A stretch of 8,070 bases of DNA, taken from positions 1 to 8,070 of the forward strand of contig RDXT01000605.1 of NCBI GenBank assembly GCA_004292985.1, read 5' to 3'. Each line of letters opens with the position of its first letter. The first letter of the stretch is position 1. Made by a program: the position numbers and the translations under genes. Below the pieces are notes generated by a model that was not told the DNA's origin, did not search any database, and worked only from the letters and a program-made list of their open reading frames with translations. This document shows positions 1 to 6,760 of the stretch, piece after piece. The DNA is from Bacteroidota bacterium. GTDB lineage: Bacteria; Bacteroidota; Bacteroidia; J057.

Positions 1-32
1 TCCTGCCTTTCCTTGTATGTATGCGATTCGTA

Positions 33-1214
33 TTATTCGGGGCTGCCGGTACGGATCATTGCGCAACGGAAACCAATCATAGCGCTGGAAGAGTCTGCAT
101 CAAAGAAGCGACGTGCGCCGGGAGAGAGGTAGTAGGCAATGTCATACCATGAGCCGCCGCGATATACTTTTACGTTGTCGAAACGGGCATCAGGGCTGGC
201 ACCTACCGGAGCGTTATCATCCTGGTTGAAGAGCAGAGACATCTCATTGTCGTAGCGGGTGTCATTCAGCCACTCGTCAGGACGGATTTCCGTAGCACCT
301 TTGCGGCGGTAAGGGTTGAAGTCTTCTACGTCTTCGAAGGAAAGAATACGGTAGGTATCCTGGGTCCATTCAGCTACGTTTCCGGACATGTTGTAGAGAC
401 CGAAATCGTTGGGGAAAAACTCAAGAACCGGAGCCGTAATCATGTAGCCGTCGGTATAGTGGTGACCGTCACCGCCACGCCAGCCGGCATAGTCACCGCG
501 TCCGCGCTTGAAGTTGGCCTGAAACTGGCCTTTGCTGTTGCGGAGCGATTTGCCTTCCCATGCATATACTTCAGACTCCTGAAGACCGCGGGCTGCATAT
601 TCCCATTCTGCCTCGGTAGGGAGACGGTAAGAAGGATAGAGTACCGCTTCTTCGCCTTCGTCTTCGGTCAGAACGTCATTTACTTTTTTGGTGCGCCACT
701 TGCAATATTCGTTAGCCTGGTGCCAGTTTACACCTACTACCGGATACATATCAAACGATGGGTGCTGGAAGTAGGTCTCAGCATAGGGATCGTTGAAGGC
801 AAGGTCACGGCGCCATACGTTGGTGTCGGGGAAGAGTTCCTTCATACGGGACTCACCGCCGTCATTTTTCAACACATCAGCCAGGAACTCTTTCCAGTCC
901 ACGTTGGCCACTTCGGTTTCGTCGAGATAGAAGCTCTGAACGGTTACCTGACGGGTGCGGTTGTCCATGTTGGACTCGATGTCCTTTTCACTGCCACCCA
1001 TCATGAAGGTACCACCTGGGATCAGCACAAGACCCGGGGCTGGATCACCCTCGCGGAATTTTTTGGGCTGGTAGGTTTCTTCGCTGTACTTGATACCGGT
1101 TTTGCTGCTATGGGAGCCAACCCGGTTGATTTTGTCTTTGTGGCTGGTGCAGCTTGTTGCTATGCCACACACCAGCAGGGCACCAAAGGCAAATTTGAAA
1201 CTTCTCTTCATCAT
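33..1214 (-). CDS. gldJ: GldJ-type gliding/type IX secretion lipoprotein (formylglycine-generating-enzyme fold)
   Basis: Likely outer-membrane, periplasm-facing lipoprotein of the type IX secretion/gliding apparatus. Residues 1-22 form a lipoprotein signal peptide: basic MMKRSFK, a hydrophobic core, and a lipobox ending ATS-C22. The mature start (CTSHKDK) lacks an obvious acidic surface-export signal. The rest is an FGE/SUMF1 fold: LVLIPGGTFMMGG (62-74), RLPTEAEWEYAARG (197-210), LYNMSGNVAEWT (273-284), YRGGSWYD (351-358) and GFRCA (381-385). The paired catalytic cysteines that enzymatic FGEs carry just after RGGS are absent (YDIAYYLSPGAR here), so a structural role is likely. GldJ is preferred over its paralogue GldK because SFEDVEDFNPYR (292-303) and the LSPGARRF...GFRCAMIR ending match GldJ as I remember it, and GldK's long insertion is missing. 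At 393 residues it is shorter than many family members. The start is one of two adjacent ATGs (1214 or 1211). It lies 55 nt downstream of the porP-like gene, probably in the same transcript. GldK remains the alternative. Confidence 0.8.
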   Translation of the reverse strand: MMKRSFKFAFGALLVCGIATSCTSHKDKINRVGSHSSKTGIKYSEETYQPKKFREGDPAPGLVLIPGGTFMMGGSEKDIESNMDNRTRQVTVQSFYLDETEVANVDWKEFLADVLKNDGGESRMKELFPDTNVWRRDLAFNDPYAETYFQHPSFDMYPVVGVNWHQANEYCKWRTKKVNDVLTEDEGEEAVLYPSYRLPTEAEWEYAARGLQESEVYAWEGKSLRNSKGQFQANFKRGRGDYAGWRGGDGHHYTDGYMITAPVLEFFPNDFGLYNMSGNVAEWTQDTYRILSFEDVEDFNPYRRKGATEIRPDEWLNDTRYDNEMSLLFNQDDNAPVGASPDARFDNVKVYRGGSWYDIAYYLSPGARRFFDADSSSAMIGFRCAMIRTGSPE

Positions 1215-1269
1215 ACTGCGACGGTTACGGGTTATATACGACCCTGGGTATCAGTTTATTGTTGAAAAA

Positions 1270-2268
1270 TCAGAATTTTGGACAGGGCATACGGCGGTGT
1301 TTCAGACCCCGTATCTTGCGGGCATATTCAAACTCCATGACCATCGAAATCTCGTGCGAACCACCGGAAACGCCCTGGGTAAGTCCGGAAATCGTATAGT
1401 CATAAGAATAACCAAAGCTGAAGTTACCTTGCTTTACACCGATCAGGCCGATGAGCGCATCGCGGTGGCGGTACCAGAAGCCAAACACCATCGGGTCGGC
1501 ATTTACATAGAGACCACCATCAATCTGCATAAACTCGCCCTGGCTCTTGAAGAGGAAGGCAGGCGTTACAGACACTTCGCGGCGGTTGCGCATGTCACGC
1601 ACCGGAATTTTCAGACCACCGGTGAGGGTGTATTTACGGGGCAGTTTGGCTTCGACGCCTCCACCTGCTACGGTAAATACTTCCTGCGGCTCAGTGATGT
1701 GGTTTACGGTAAAGCCCATCCAGGCGTACTGGTTGAAATAGGCAACACCTGCGCTCACATCGGGGCGGAACACGGTCTGGGAAAAAGTTCCCGGTTCCAG
1801 TGTTGGCCGCACAAAGCCGTTGCGTGCATCTATCTGGTCAGGGAAGCGAAGCTTATAGAAGTCAATGCTCGCCTGGGTTACGCCTGCCGAGAGACCGAAA
1901 CGGACCACATGGTCATCGTTCAACTCGAGCTGGTAGGCGTAGTTGACCGTCATATTCAGTTTGGTAAGATTACCTTCACCCGCACGGTCCGCATTAAAGT
2001 TGACACCCAGACCCTGTGTGCTTCCGAGGAAATACACTGGCTGGTCATAGGACATAGCGAACTGTTTGTAATAGCCCGGAATGCCCACCCACTGTGCGCG
2101 GTAGTTAAGAGCAACCCTGGGTCCGATCCCCGATCCGGTAAAAGCCGGATTGAGCATCACCAGATTCGAGTAAAACTGCGAGTACTGAGGATCCTGGGCC
2201 TTTAGCTGGGCAAAGGATAGCAGTATCAGTGCCAAAGCCAGACCCGGGCGTACCAGCGACTTATTCAT
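1270..2268 (-). CDS. porP: Type IX secretion system membrane protein, PorP/SprF family
   Basis: Predicted outer-membrane beta-barrel of the PorP/SprF family. Members act with the PorK/GldK-PorN/GldN ring or help export and anchor particular type IX cargo such as SprB. From the ATG at 2268 the protein has 332 residues and opens with a Sec signal peptide (MNKSLVRPGLALALILLSFA, then QLKA) with likely cleavage before QDPQYSQFYSN. That post-cleavage sequence, followed by LVMLNPAFTGS, is the family hallmark. The C-terminus has GSHEISMVMEFEY and ends CPKF, also typical. The same frame is open to an ATG at 2310, but that start would put 14 mostly polar residues before the signal peptide, so 2268 is preferred. 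No Shine-Dalgarno sequence is evident. A gldJ-like gene follows after 55 nt, which supports a secretion/gliding role. Many Bacteroidota have several PorP/SprF paralogues, so whether this is the core PorP or a cargo-specific SprF cannot be decided here. Confidence 0.88.
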   Translation of the reverse strand: MNKSLVRPGLALALILLSFAQLKAQDPQYSQFYSNLVMLNPAFTGSGIGPRVALNYRAQWVGIPGYYKQFAMSYDQPVYFLGSTQGLGVNFNADRAGEGNLTKLNMTVNYAYQLELNDDHVVRFGLSAGVTQASIDFYKLRFPDQIDARNGFVRPTLEPGTFSQTVFRPDVSAGVAYFNQYAWMGFTVNHITEPQEVFTVAGGGVEAKLPRKYTLTGGLKIPVRDMRNRREVSVTPAFLFKSQGEFMQIDGGLYVNADPMVFGFWYRHRDALIGLIGVKQGNFSFGYSYDYTISGLTQGVSGGSHEISMVMEFEYARKIRGLKHRRMPCPKF

Positions 2269-2323
2269 GGCGCGACAAGTGTTGTTGATGTTCCCCATTC
2301 GCATAACCAAGATTCATACTGAA

Positions 2324-2343
2324 CCTGCACAGTGGTGTGCAGG
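2324..2343. repeat. 8-bp perfect inverted repeat upstream of the porP-like gene
   Basis: The arms CCTGCACA (2324-2331) and TGTGCAGG (2336-2343) flank a 4-nt GTGG spacer. A third copy of the half-site TGTGCAGG occurs at 2395-2402. The dyad lies just downstream of a candidate -7 element, where transcription might begin. It could therefore be an operator for a dimeric regulator or a stem-loop at the 5' end of the porP mRNA. There is no T run after it in either direction, which argues against an intrinsic terminator. The repeat is read directly from the sequence; its function is inference. Confidence 0.55.
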
Positions 2344-2347
2344 CATG

Positions 2348-2383
2348 TAAAGTTAGAGCTGTAAGATGGTAGAGTCCCCCAAA
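2348..2383 (-). promoter_or_regulatory. Candidate Bacteroidota-type promoter for porP-gldJ
   Basis: Read on the minus strand, TTTG (2383-2380) is followed after 24 nt by TAACTTTA (2355-2348), which matches the TAnnTTTG -7 consensus at all but the last base. The spacer is somewhat longer than usual for the phylum, which weakens the call. A start near 2341 would give a leader of about 70 nt before the ATG at 2268. The location suits independent expression of the porP-gldJ pair. Confidence 0.3.
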
Positions 2384-2612
2384 TTCAGGTGCAATGTGCA
2401 GGTTTTTTTTGGGAAATACCAGCGAATAATCCGCCGGCTCCTACATACTGCCTCACCATTTCCGGGTTTGGGGAAACCTCCTCTCTGGCCTCGACGTTTT
2501 CTATACAACCAGAAGAATCTTTTCCCTACCATGAATTACAAAAAGAAAACGCAGGGCAGCCAGGACTATTATATATAGGTGTCCATTATGCTCTCAAACT
2601 TCGTAGCAAATG

Positions 2613-3743
2613 TCAGTTCCGGCTCAGCCAGCGACCCAGCCAGCGGCCCTGCTGCACCAGGAGGGGCTGTGTCTCTGCGATGGCTTCGGTCAGGCTGAGA
2701 GGACGGTCGAGGATCGAAACGGCATAGCGCAGCGCGGGGTATTGCAGCAGGGCATCGGTATCCGAAAGGGTTCCGCAGACCAGTATGGCCGGTTTTCCGA
2801 CATCCCCGGCAAGGGTTAAGAGGTGAGAAATCAACTTTCCCTGGGTACTTTGTGCATCGCTTTTGCCTTCTCCGGTGATCAGCAGATCGGCAGCGGCCAG
2901 TTTTTCGGGCACAGCGCAGAGCTCCAGCACCCAGCCCGCAGCAGAGCGGATGCCCGCATTCAAAAAACAGACAGCCCCGCCTCCCATGCCTCCTCCCGCG
3001 CCACTGCCGGGGATTTGCTGCACCTGCTGCGAAAAAGCGCTGTGCAGGCAGTCCGCAAAATGCTCCAGTCCGGCATCGAGCAGCGCCACACCTGCGGCAT
3101 CGGCTCCTTTCTGGGGCGCATATACCTGTGCAGCCCCTTCAGGGCCGTAAAAAGGGGCACTCACATCGGTAGCGACCTTTGCCTGAAGGCCCGCCAGCGC
3201 GGGGTGCCGGGCGGAGCTATCTATCCGGGCGACCAGGCCCAGGTTTTGCCCGATGGGCGCAAGCTCATTTCCGGCTGCATCCAGAAAACGATAGCCCAGC
3301 GCTGCCGCCATGCCCATGCCGCCATCGTTGGTAGCGGTGCCGCCGACTGTGAGGGTGAGATGGCGCAGGCCTTGTCCGAGCGCATGTGCGATGAGTTCGC
3401 CTGTGCCGTAAGAACTGGTAATGAGGCAGTTGCGCTCTCCGGGGGCCAGCAGTTCGAGACCGGAGGCGCGGGCCATTTCGATTACAGCGCTCCGGCTTTC
3501 GGGCCACCAGAGATACGAAGCCTCCACAGGGCGACCCAGCGGATCCTGCACGCGCACCTGCACAAAGGTCCCGCCCAGCACCCGGTGGAGCACTTCGAGG
3601 GTTCCTTCGCCACCGTCGGCAAGGGGCAGGGTCTCGATCTGCGCCGAAGGAAAGGAGCGGAGGATGCCTTCTTTCAGGGCCTGGCACACAGCATCGGCAG
3701 GAAGGGCATCTTTAAATTTGTCGGTGGCGATGAGGATGTTCAT
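2613..3743 (-). CDS. Glycerate 2-kinase, type I (GarK/GlxK family)
   Basis: Predicted cytoplasmic kinase converting D-glycerate and ATP to 2-phosphoglycerate, which enters lower glycolysis. The 376-residue length is normal for the family. Family motifs appear in order: IATDKFKDAL near the N-terminus (5-14), PLADGGEGT (40-48), SSYGTGELI (110-118), VGGTATNDGGMGMAAALGY (133-151), YAPQKGA (208-214), a glycine-rich SGAGGGMGGGA (247-257) and LLITGEGKSDAQSTQGK (287-303). Its ATG overlaps the symporter stop by 4 nt (ATGA), implying translational coupling. As the last gene of the cluster it would dispose of glycerate released by the glycosidase two genes upstream. The C-terminus holds a small repeat, GRWLGRWL. 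The symbols garK and glxK refer to E. coli paralogues in other pathways, so none is assigned. Identity as a type I glycerate kinase is strong; the metabolic assignment comes from context. Confidence 0.93.
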   Translation of the reverse strand: MNILIATDKFKDALPADAVCQALKEGILRSFPSAQIETLPLADGGEGTLEVLHRVLGGTFVQVRVQDPLGRPVEASYLWWPESRSAVIEMARASGLELLAPGERNCLITSSYGTGELIAHALGQGLRHLTLTVGGTATNDGGMGMAAALGYRFLDAAGNELAPIGQNLGLVARIDSSARHPALAGLQAKVATDVSAPFYGPEGAAQVYAPQKGADAAGVALLDAGLEHFADCLHSAFSQQVQQIPGSGAGGGMGGGAVCFLNAGIRSAAGWVLELCAVPEKLAAADLLITGEGKSDAQSTQGKLISHLLTLAGDVGKPAILVCGTLSDTDALLQYPALRYAVSILDRPLSLTEAIAETQPLLVQQGRWLGRWLSRN

Positions 3744-5299
3744 AACACATAAGGAATTCCCATGCTGATGAGTAAGATCAGGGCAAAAAAGACCATCAGG
3801 TACAAGGTACTTCTGTTGCGGAGTTCAAAAGCGAATTTTTCGGTTTGTGCTGTCCCTTGTGCCGCCGGTTGCAGCCATGTAAGCCCCAGGGCTATGGAAA
3901 GGGTCACCACGCAGCCCAGAAAATTCCACCAGAACCAGAAAATCTGAGGCTGAAACTTCCAAAGATATACATTAAACAATACGCCTGTGATCAGTCCGGT
4001 ATTCATGGCTGGCGCTTTCACCCGTCTGCTCAGGATGGCAACAGAAAATGTCGCCAGAATGGGACCATAAAAAATGGAGCCGATTTTATTGATGGCCTCT
4101 ATGACCGTGTCTGCAATGCCTCCGGCGACTGCGGCGGTCAGCACGCAGATTGCGCCCCAAACCAGCACACATACCTGCGAAAGCCAGCTGTATTGCCGGT
4201 CGCTGAGTTTGCGGTTCCGGATCACAAAATCCTCCATTGTCACAGCCGCGAGCGCATTGACATTGGTGCTGAGAGAAGACATCGCAGCGGCAAAAATGGC
4301 TACAATGACAAGTCCGATGATGCCATTGGGCAGGTATTGCAGGATAAATACGGGCAGCATTTTGTCGGGCTGTCCGCTGGGAATGGCAGACATAAAAGTA
4401 GGTGCCGAAAGGGCAAGGGTGCCGATGACCAGGCCCGTGATACAGTAGGTCAGCGTTACAAAAAAGCGTACAATGCCATTCAGCATGTACATTTTGCGAA
4501 CTTCAGCCAGGCTGCTGGCCGCCAGTGCGCGCTGTACCTGGGTCTGGTCGCAGCCATAGTAGGAGGCATAGAGCACAAATCCGCCAAAAATCATCGGAAA
4601 AAAGCCATAGGAGTCTCCGTTAAATCCCCAGGAACCCAGATCTATCACCTGTGTGCGGCGATGATCTACCTGCTGGATAAAGGCCTCCCAGCCGCCAATG
4701 TGATAAAGGGCAAACCCCAGGCAGACCAGGATTCCAAAGTATTTGATAAACATCTGGATCACATCGGTAAACACCACAACATTCAGCCCTCCTTTCAGAG
4801 AGTAAAGCATCGTAACGACACAAATAATGCCGATGGTCTGCCAGAACTGTATGTAAAACACGCTTTCCAGCAGCAGGGCCACGGTATAAACGGCCACCCC
4901 TGTGCTGAAACTGCGGCTGAGCAGAAAAGCTGTGCTGATCAGCAGGCGGGTAGACCGCCCAAATCGCTGCTCCAGAAACTCATAGGCGCTTACAATGCCG
5001 GCCCGGTACAGAAAAGGGGTGATCACCACCGAAAGAAAAATCATGGCCAACGGCACGCCAAACTCAAAACTCAGCCATTTCATTCCTCCGCCCTCTCTCA
5101 TGCCGACAAAAGCCGGGGCAGAGATAAAGCTTATGGCCGAGAGCTGAGTGGCCATGGTAGAAAGCAGCAGCGAAAACCAGCCAAAATTTTTATTGCCAAT
5201 AAAATAGCTTTTACCGTCTCCTTTATCACGCATAAAATAGCCGATCAGGAGCATAGCCAGGATATACAGGGCAATAATCAGATAGTCGAGCCAATTCAT
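3740..5299 (-). CDS. Sodium:solute symporter (SSS/SLC5 family), putative glycosylglycerate importer
   Basis: Inner-membrane secondary transporter of 519 residues, nearly all hydrophobic segments consistent with the 13-14 helix LeuT-like SSS fold. The N-terminal helix is LDYLIIALYILAMLLIGYFM (4-23), and SYFIGNKNFGWF (31-42) is the usual loop before the second helix. LKGGLNVVVFTDVIQ (168-182) and DQTQVQRALAA (251-261) are typical of sugar and related SSS carriers. FAAAMSSLST (336-345) lies in the helix that supplies the conserved Ser/Thr of the Na2 sodium site, so Na+ coupling is likely. The gene starts 10 nt after the glycosidase stop and overlaps the kinase start by 4 nt. Because the glycosidase lacks a signal peptide, the carrier probably imports the intact glycoside; this is inference, and the sequence alone does not fix the substrate. 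Glycerate, free hexose or another sugar are alternatives. Confidence 0.92.
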   Translation of the reverse strand: MNWLDYLIIALYILAMLLIGYFMRDKGDGKSYFIGNKNFGWFSLLLSTMATQLSAISFISAPAFVGMREGGGMKWLSFEFGVPLAMIFLSVVITPFLYRAGIVSAYEFLEQRFGRSTRLLISTAFLLSRSFSTGVAVYTVALLLESVFYIQFWQTIGIICVVTMLYSLKGGLNVVVFTDVIQMFIKYFGILVCLGFALYHIGGWEAFIQQVDHRRTQVIDLGSWGFNGDSYGFFPMIFGGFVLYASYYGCDQTQVQRALAASSLAEVRKMYMLNGIVRFFVTLTYCITGLVIGTLALSAPTFMSAIPSGQPDKMLPVFILQYLPNGIIGLVIVAIFAAAMSSLSTNVNALAAVTMEDFVIRNRKLSDRQYSWLSQVCVLVWGAICVLTAAVAGGIADTVIEAINKIGSIFYGPILATFSVAILSRRVKAPAMNTGLITGVLFNVYLWKFQPQIFWFWWNFLGCVVTLSIALGLTWLQPAAQGTAQTEKFAFELRNRSTLYLMVFFALILLISMGIPYVL

Positions 5300-5309
5300 T
5301 GGGTGTCGC

Positions 5310-6698
5310 TTAAGGGTGGATGGAAGCTCTGCCGGATCCCGGATGTTCAGACTGCCGGATCATCTCTATCACGAGGGCTGCGGTCCAGGAGAAGGCAGTC
5401 CCGCCAAAACCAGGGCGCTGCCTGTCATCTGCCAGAGGGTAAAAGTACTCGTAAACCCCATAGCGAGCGACCAGGTTGAGGGTATCTTGCCGGATACGCT
5501 CTGCCAATATCTCAAAGCCATATTGCAGACAGCCTTTATACAGCAGCCAGTTGATGTTAACCCAAACGGGGCCGCGCCAGTAACGCTCGGGATTAAACTC
5601 CGGATCGGTATAGGCCAGGGAGGGGCAGAGCGCATTGGCAGCATCTGATCCTGAAAAATCAGGACCTGTCATCAGGGCCTGCATGCGTGCTGCACGCTCA
5701 GCATCTGCAATCCCGGCAAAAAGCGGACACAGCCCCGGGGCCGTACGGATAGCGATCATGCGCTTATTTCGCAGGTCATAATACCCATACAGTGACAAAT
5801 CATCCACCCACAGTTTCTGATTGATGGCTATGGAGGTAGCTTCTGCCCATTGCTGCGACTGCTGCGCCATATCATCCAATCCAAACTGCCTGGCCATGCG
5901 GGCTATGCTCTGCCCGGAAGCGACAAGCAGGGTGTTAAACAGGGGATCCTGAACCAGAAAAGGCAGGCGATCATACATACGTGCCTCGTCGTACCCACAT
6001 TCGCGGGAGAGCTCGATGAGGTGCAGGTAGTAATTGTAGTCTTTTTTGGTGGGTCGCTGGGCTTCATTTACATGGTGGGTGTCTTTCCGCCTCACCTCAT
6101 ATACAGGCGCTTCGTATCCGGCCCAGATGCTGTCCCAGGCGGCGCTGTTGTCTGTGCCCGACTCCCAGTTGTGACGGATGTACACGAGGTTTTCTTTCAG
6201 GGGGTCGCGGTCCCGGTAGAGATACACATGAAAGTCGAAAATCCGCGAAATTGCCTGTATATAAAAATTTGCGTGGGCATCCGGGTTTTCTTCCCGCTGG
6301 TACAGGTACTCCAGCACGAAGCCCAGTACTGCGGGCTGGGTAATGCCCGAGGTTTTGACGTGTGTGGGAGCAAAGGCATGCGTATGCGCGCCCTGAAAAT
6401 CTGCACCAGGGAAATACTGTTTTTCAGCTCTGTCGTCGTGGAAGACAATGTGTGGCAGAAACCCGTTTTTCCATTGAGCCTGCAGAAGGGTAGAAAGCTC
6501 CTGCCGGGCCTTGCCCATATCTGTCCATGACCAGCCCAGGGCAATGAATCCGGAATCCCAGAGCCATTGAAAAGGGTAGAGGTTGGAAGATGGCACGGTG
6601 AATCCGTCGCGCCAGTTGGATTCGATCACTTGCTCGCAGATCTGGCGCAGGGTGTGCGGGTCGTAGGCGTCCGTATGCGGAACCGAGGAAGAATGCAT
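5310..6698 (-). CDS. GH63-type glycosidase, probable mannosylglycerate/glucosylglycerate hydrolase
   Basis: Predicted inverting glycosidase with an (alpha/alpha)6 barrel, related to bacterial MgH (Thermus, Rubrobacter) and mycobacterial GgH, which split mannosyl- or glucosylglycerate to hexose plus D-glycerate. The 462-residue length is close to those enzymes and much shorter than eukaryotic GH63 glucosidases. Visible active-site elements: NLYPFQWLWDSG (39-50; Y41, W45, D48), SGITQPA (117-123; Q121), NWESGTDNS (177-185) with candidate general acid D183, QRPTKKDYNYY (214-224; R215, Y221), RYWRGPVW (372-379; Y373, W374, W379), and YEYFYP (416-421) with candidate general base E417. From memory, order and spacing agree with the mycobacterial GgH catalytic pair and glycerate-binding residues. 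No signal peptide is present, so it is likely cytoplasmic. It sits between a TonB-dependent receptor and a symporter, with a glycerate kinase two genes on, which fits glycerate release. Trehalase-like or other alpha-glucosidase activity is the alternative. Confidence 0.82.
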   Translation of the reverse strand: MHSSSVPHTDAYDPHTLRQICEQVIESNWRDGFTVPSSNLYPFQWLWDSGFIALGWSWTDMGKARQELSTLLQAQWKNGFLPHIVFHDDRAEKQYFPGADFQGAHTHAFAPTHVKTSGITQPAVLGFVLEYLYQREENPDAHANFYIQAISRIFDFHVYLYRDRDPLKENLVYIRHNWESGTDNSAAWDSIWAGYEAPVYEVRRKDTHHVNEAQRPTKKDYNYYLHLIELSRECGYDEARMYDRLPFLVQDPLFNTLLVASGQSIARMARQFGLDDMAQQSQQWAEATSIAINQKLWVDDLSLYGYYDLRNKRMIAIRTAPGLCPLFAGIADAERAARMQALMTGPDFSGSDAANALCPSLAYTDPEFNPERYWRGPVWVNINWLLYKGCLQYGFEILAERIRQDTLNLVARYGVYEYFYPLADDRQRPGFGGTAFSWTAALVIEMIRQSEHPGSGRASIHP

Positions 6699-6711
6699 GC
6701 ACAGGTGAAGT

Positions 6712-6745
6712 TAAAAGAGAGTGCCCGGACCCAGTGGGCCCGGGC
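6712..6745 (-). terminator. GC-rich stem-loop between receptor and glycosidase genes (attenuator or weak terminator)
   Basis: Fifteen nt after the receptor stop, the minus-strand transcript can fold GCCCGGGCCC (6745-6736) with GGGUCCGGGC (6732-6723) around a 3-nt ACU loop. This is a 10-bp stem with one G-U wobble. The same position would be an A-C mismatch in a plus-strand transcript, so the structure suits the minus strand better. A pyrimidine tail ACTCTCTTTT (6722-6713) follows, less ideal than an immediate T run. The glycosidase ATG lies 24 nt further on. It probably reduces read-through or protects the receptor mRNA 3' end, so that the receptor is expressed above the downstream genes; this is inference. 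Confidence 0.55.
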
Positions 6746-6760
6746 TAAAAAGGAACATGC

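Larger units (their letters stand above)
2269..2612. other. Intergenic region between the solute operon and the porP-like gene
   Basis: About 340 nt separate the glycerate kinase stop from the preferred porP start. On the minus strand I see no strong GC stem followed by a T run after the kinase, so no clear terminator. A small perfect hairpin (GGTTT, 4-nt loop, AAACC; 2465-2478) has no T tail. An octa-T tract lies at 2403-2410 on the plus strand. A candidate promoter and an inverted repeat near 2324-2383 are listed separately. The only minus-strand reading frame of any size is a 59-codon, very basic ORF (2532 down to 2353), which I do not recognise and think is chance. Plus-strand ORFs here likewise lack recognisable features. 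Confidence 0.6.

Noticed and set aside
1090..2205. 371-codon plus-strand open frame opposite the porP-like gene
   Set aside because: The opposite strand has a signal peptide and PorP/SprF hallmarks, while this frame shows no family features.
2269..2310. Longer porP start at 2310
   Set aside because: It would add 14 residues ahead of a well-formed signal peptide; the internal ATG at 2268 gives a standard Sec signal.
2465..2478. GGTTT/AAACC hairpin considered as the terminator of the solute operon
   Set aside because: The stem is only 5 bp with a low-GC half, no T run follows, and it lies about 135 nt past the kinase stop.
2353..2532. 59-codon minus-strand ORF in the intergenic region, very basic
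   Set aside because: It has no recognisable motif or ribosome binding site, its stop falls in the candidate -7 element, and random ORFs of this size are common.
2366..2578. 70-codon plus-strand ORF in the intergenic region
   Set aside because: It has no homology I recognise, its composition is unconvincing, and it overlaps the promoter-like elements of the opposite strand.
2823..3752. 309-codon plus-strand open frame opposite the glycerate kinase gene
   Set aside because: It is antisense to a full set of kinase motifs and has low-complexity, unrecognisable content.
3845..5479. 544-codon plus-strand open frame opposite the symporter and the end of the glycosidase gene
   Set aside because: It is antisense to a clear SSS gene, has an irregular composition rich in His, Gln and Lys, and shows no recognisable domain; it is a shadow frame.
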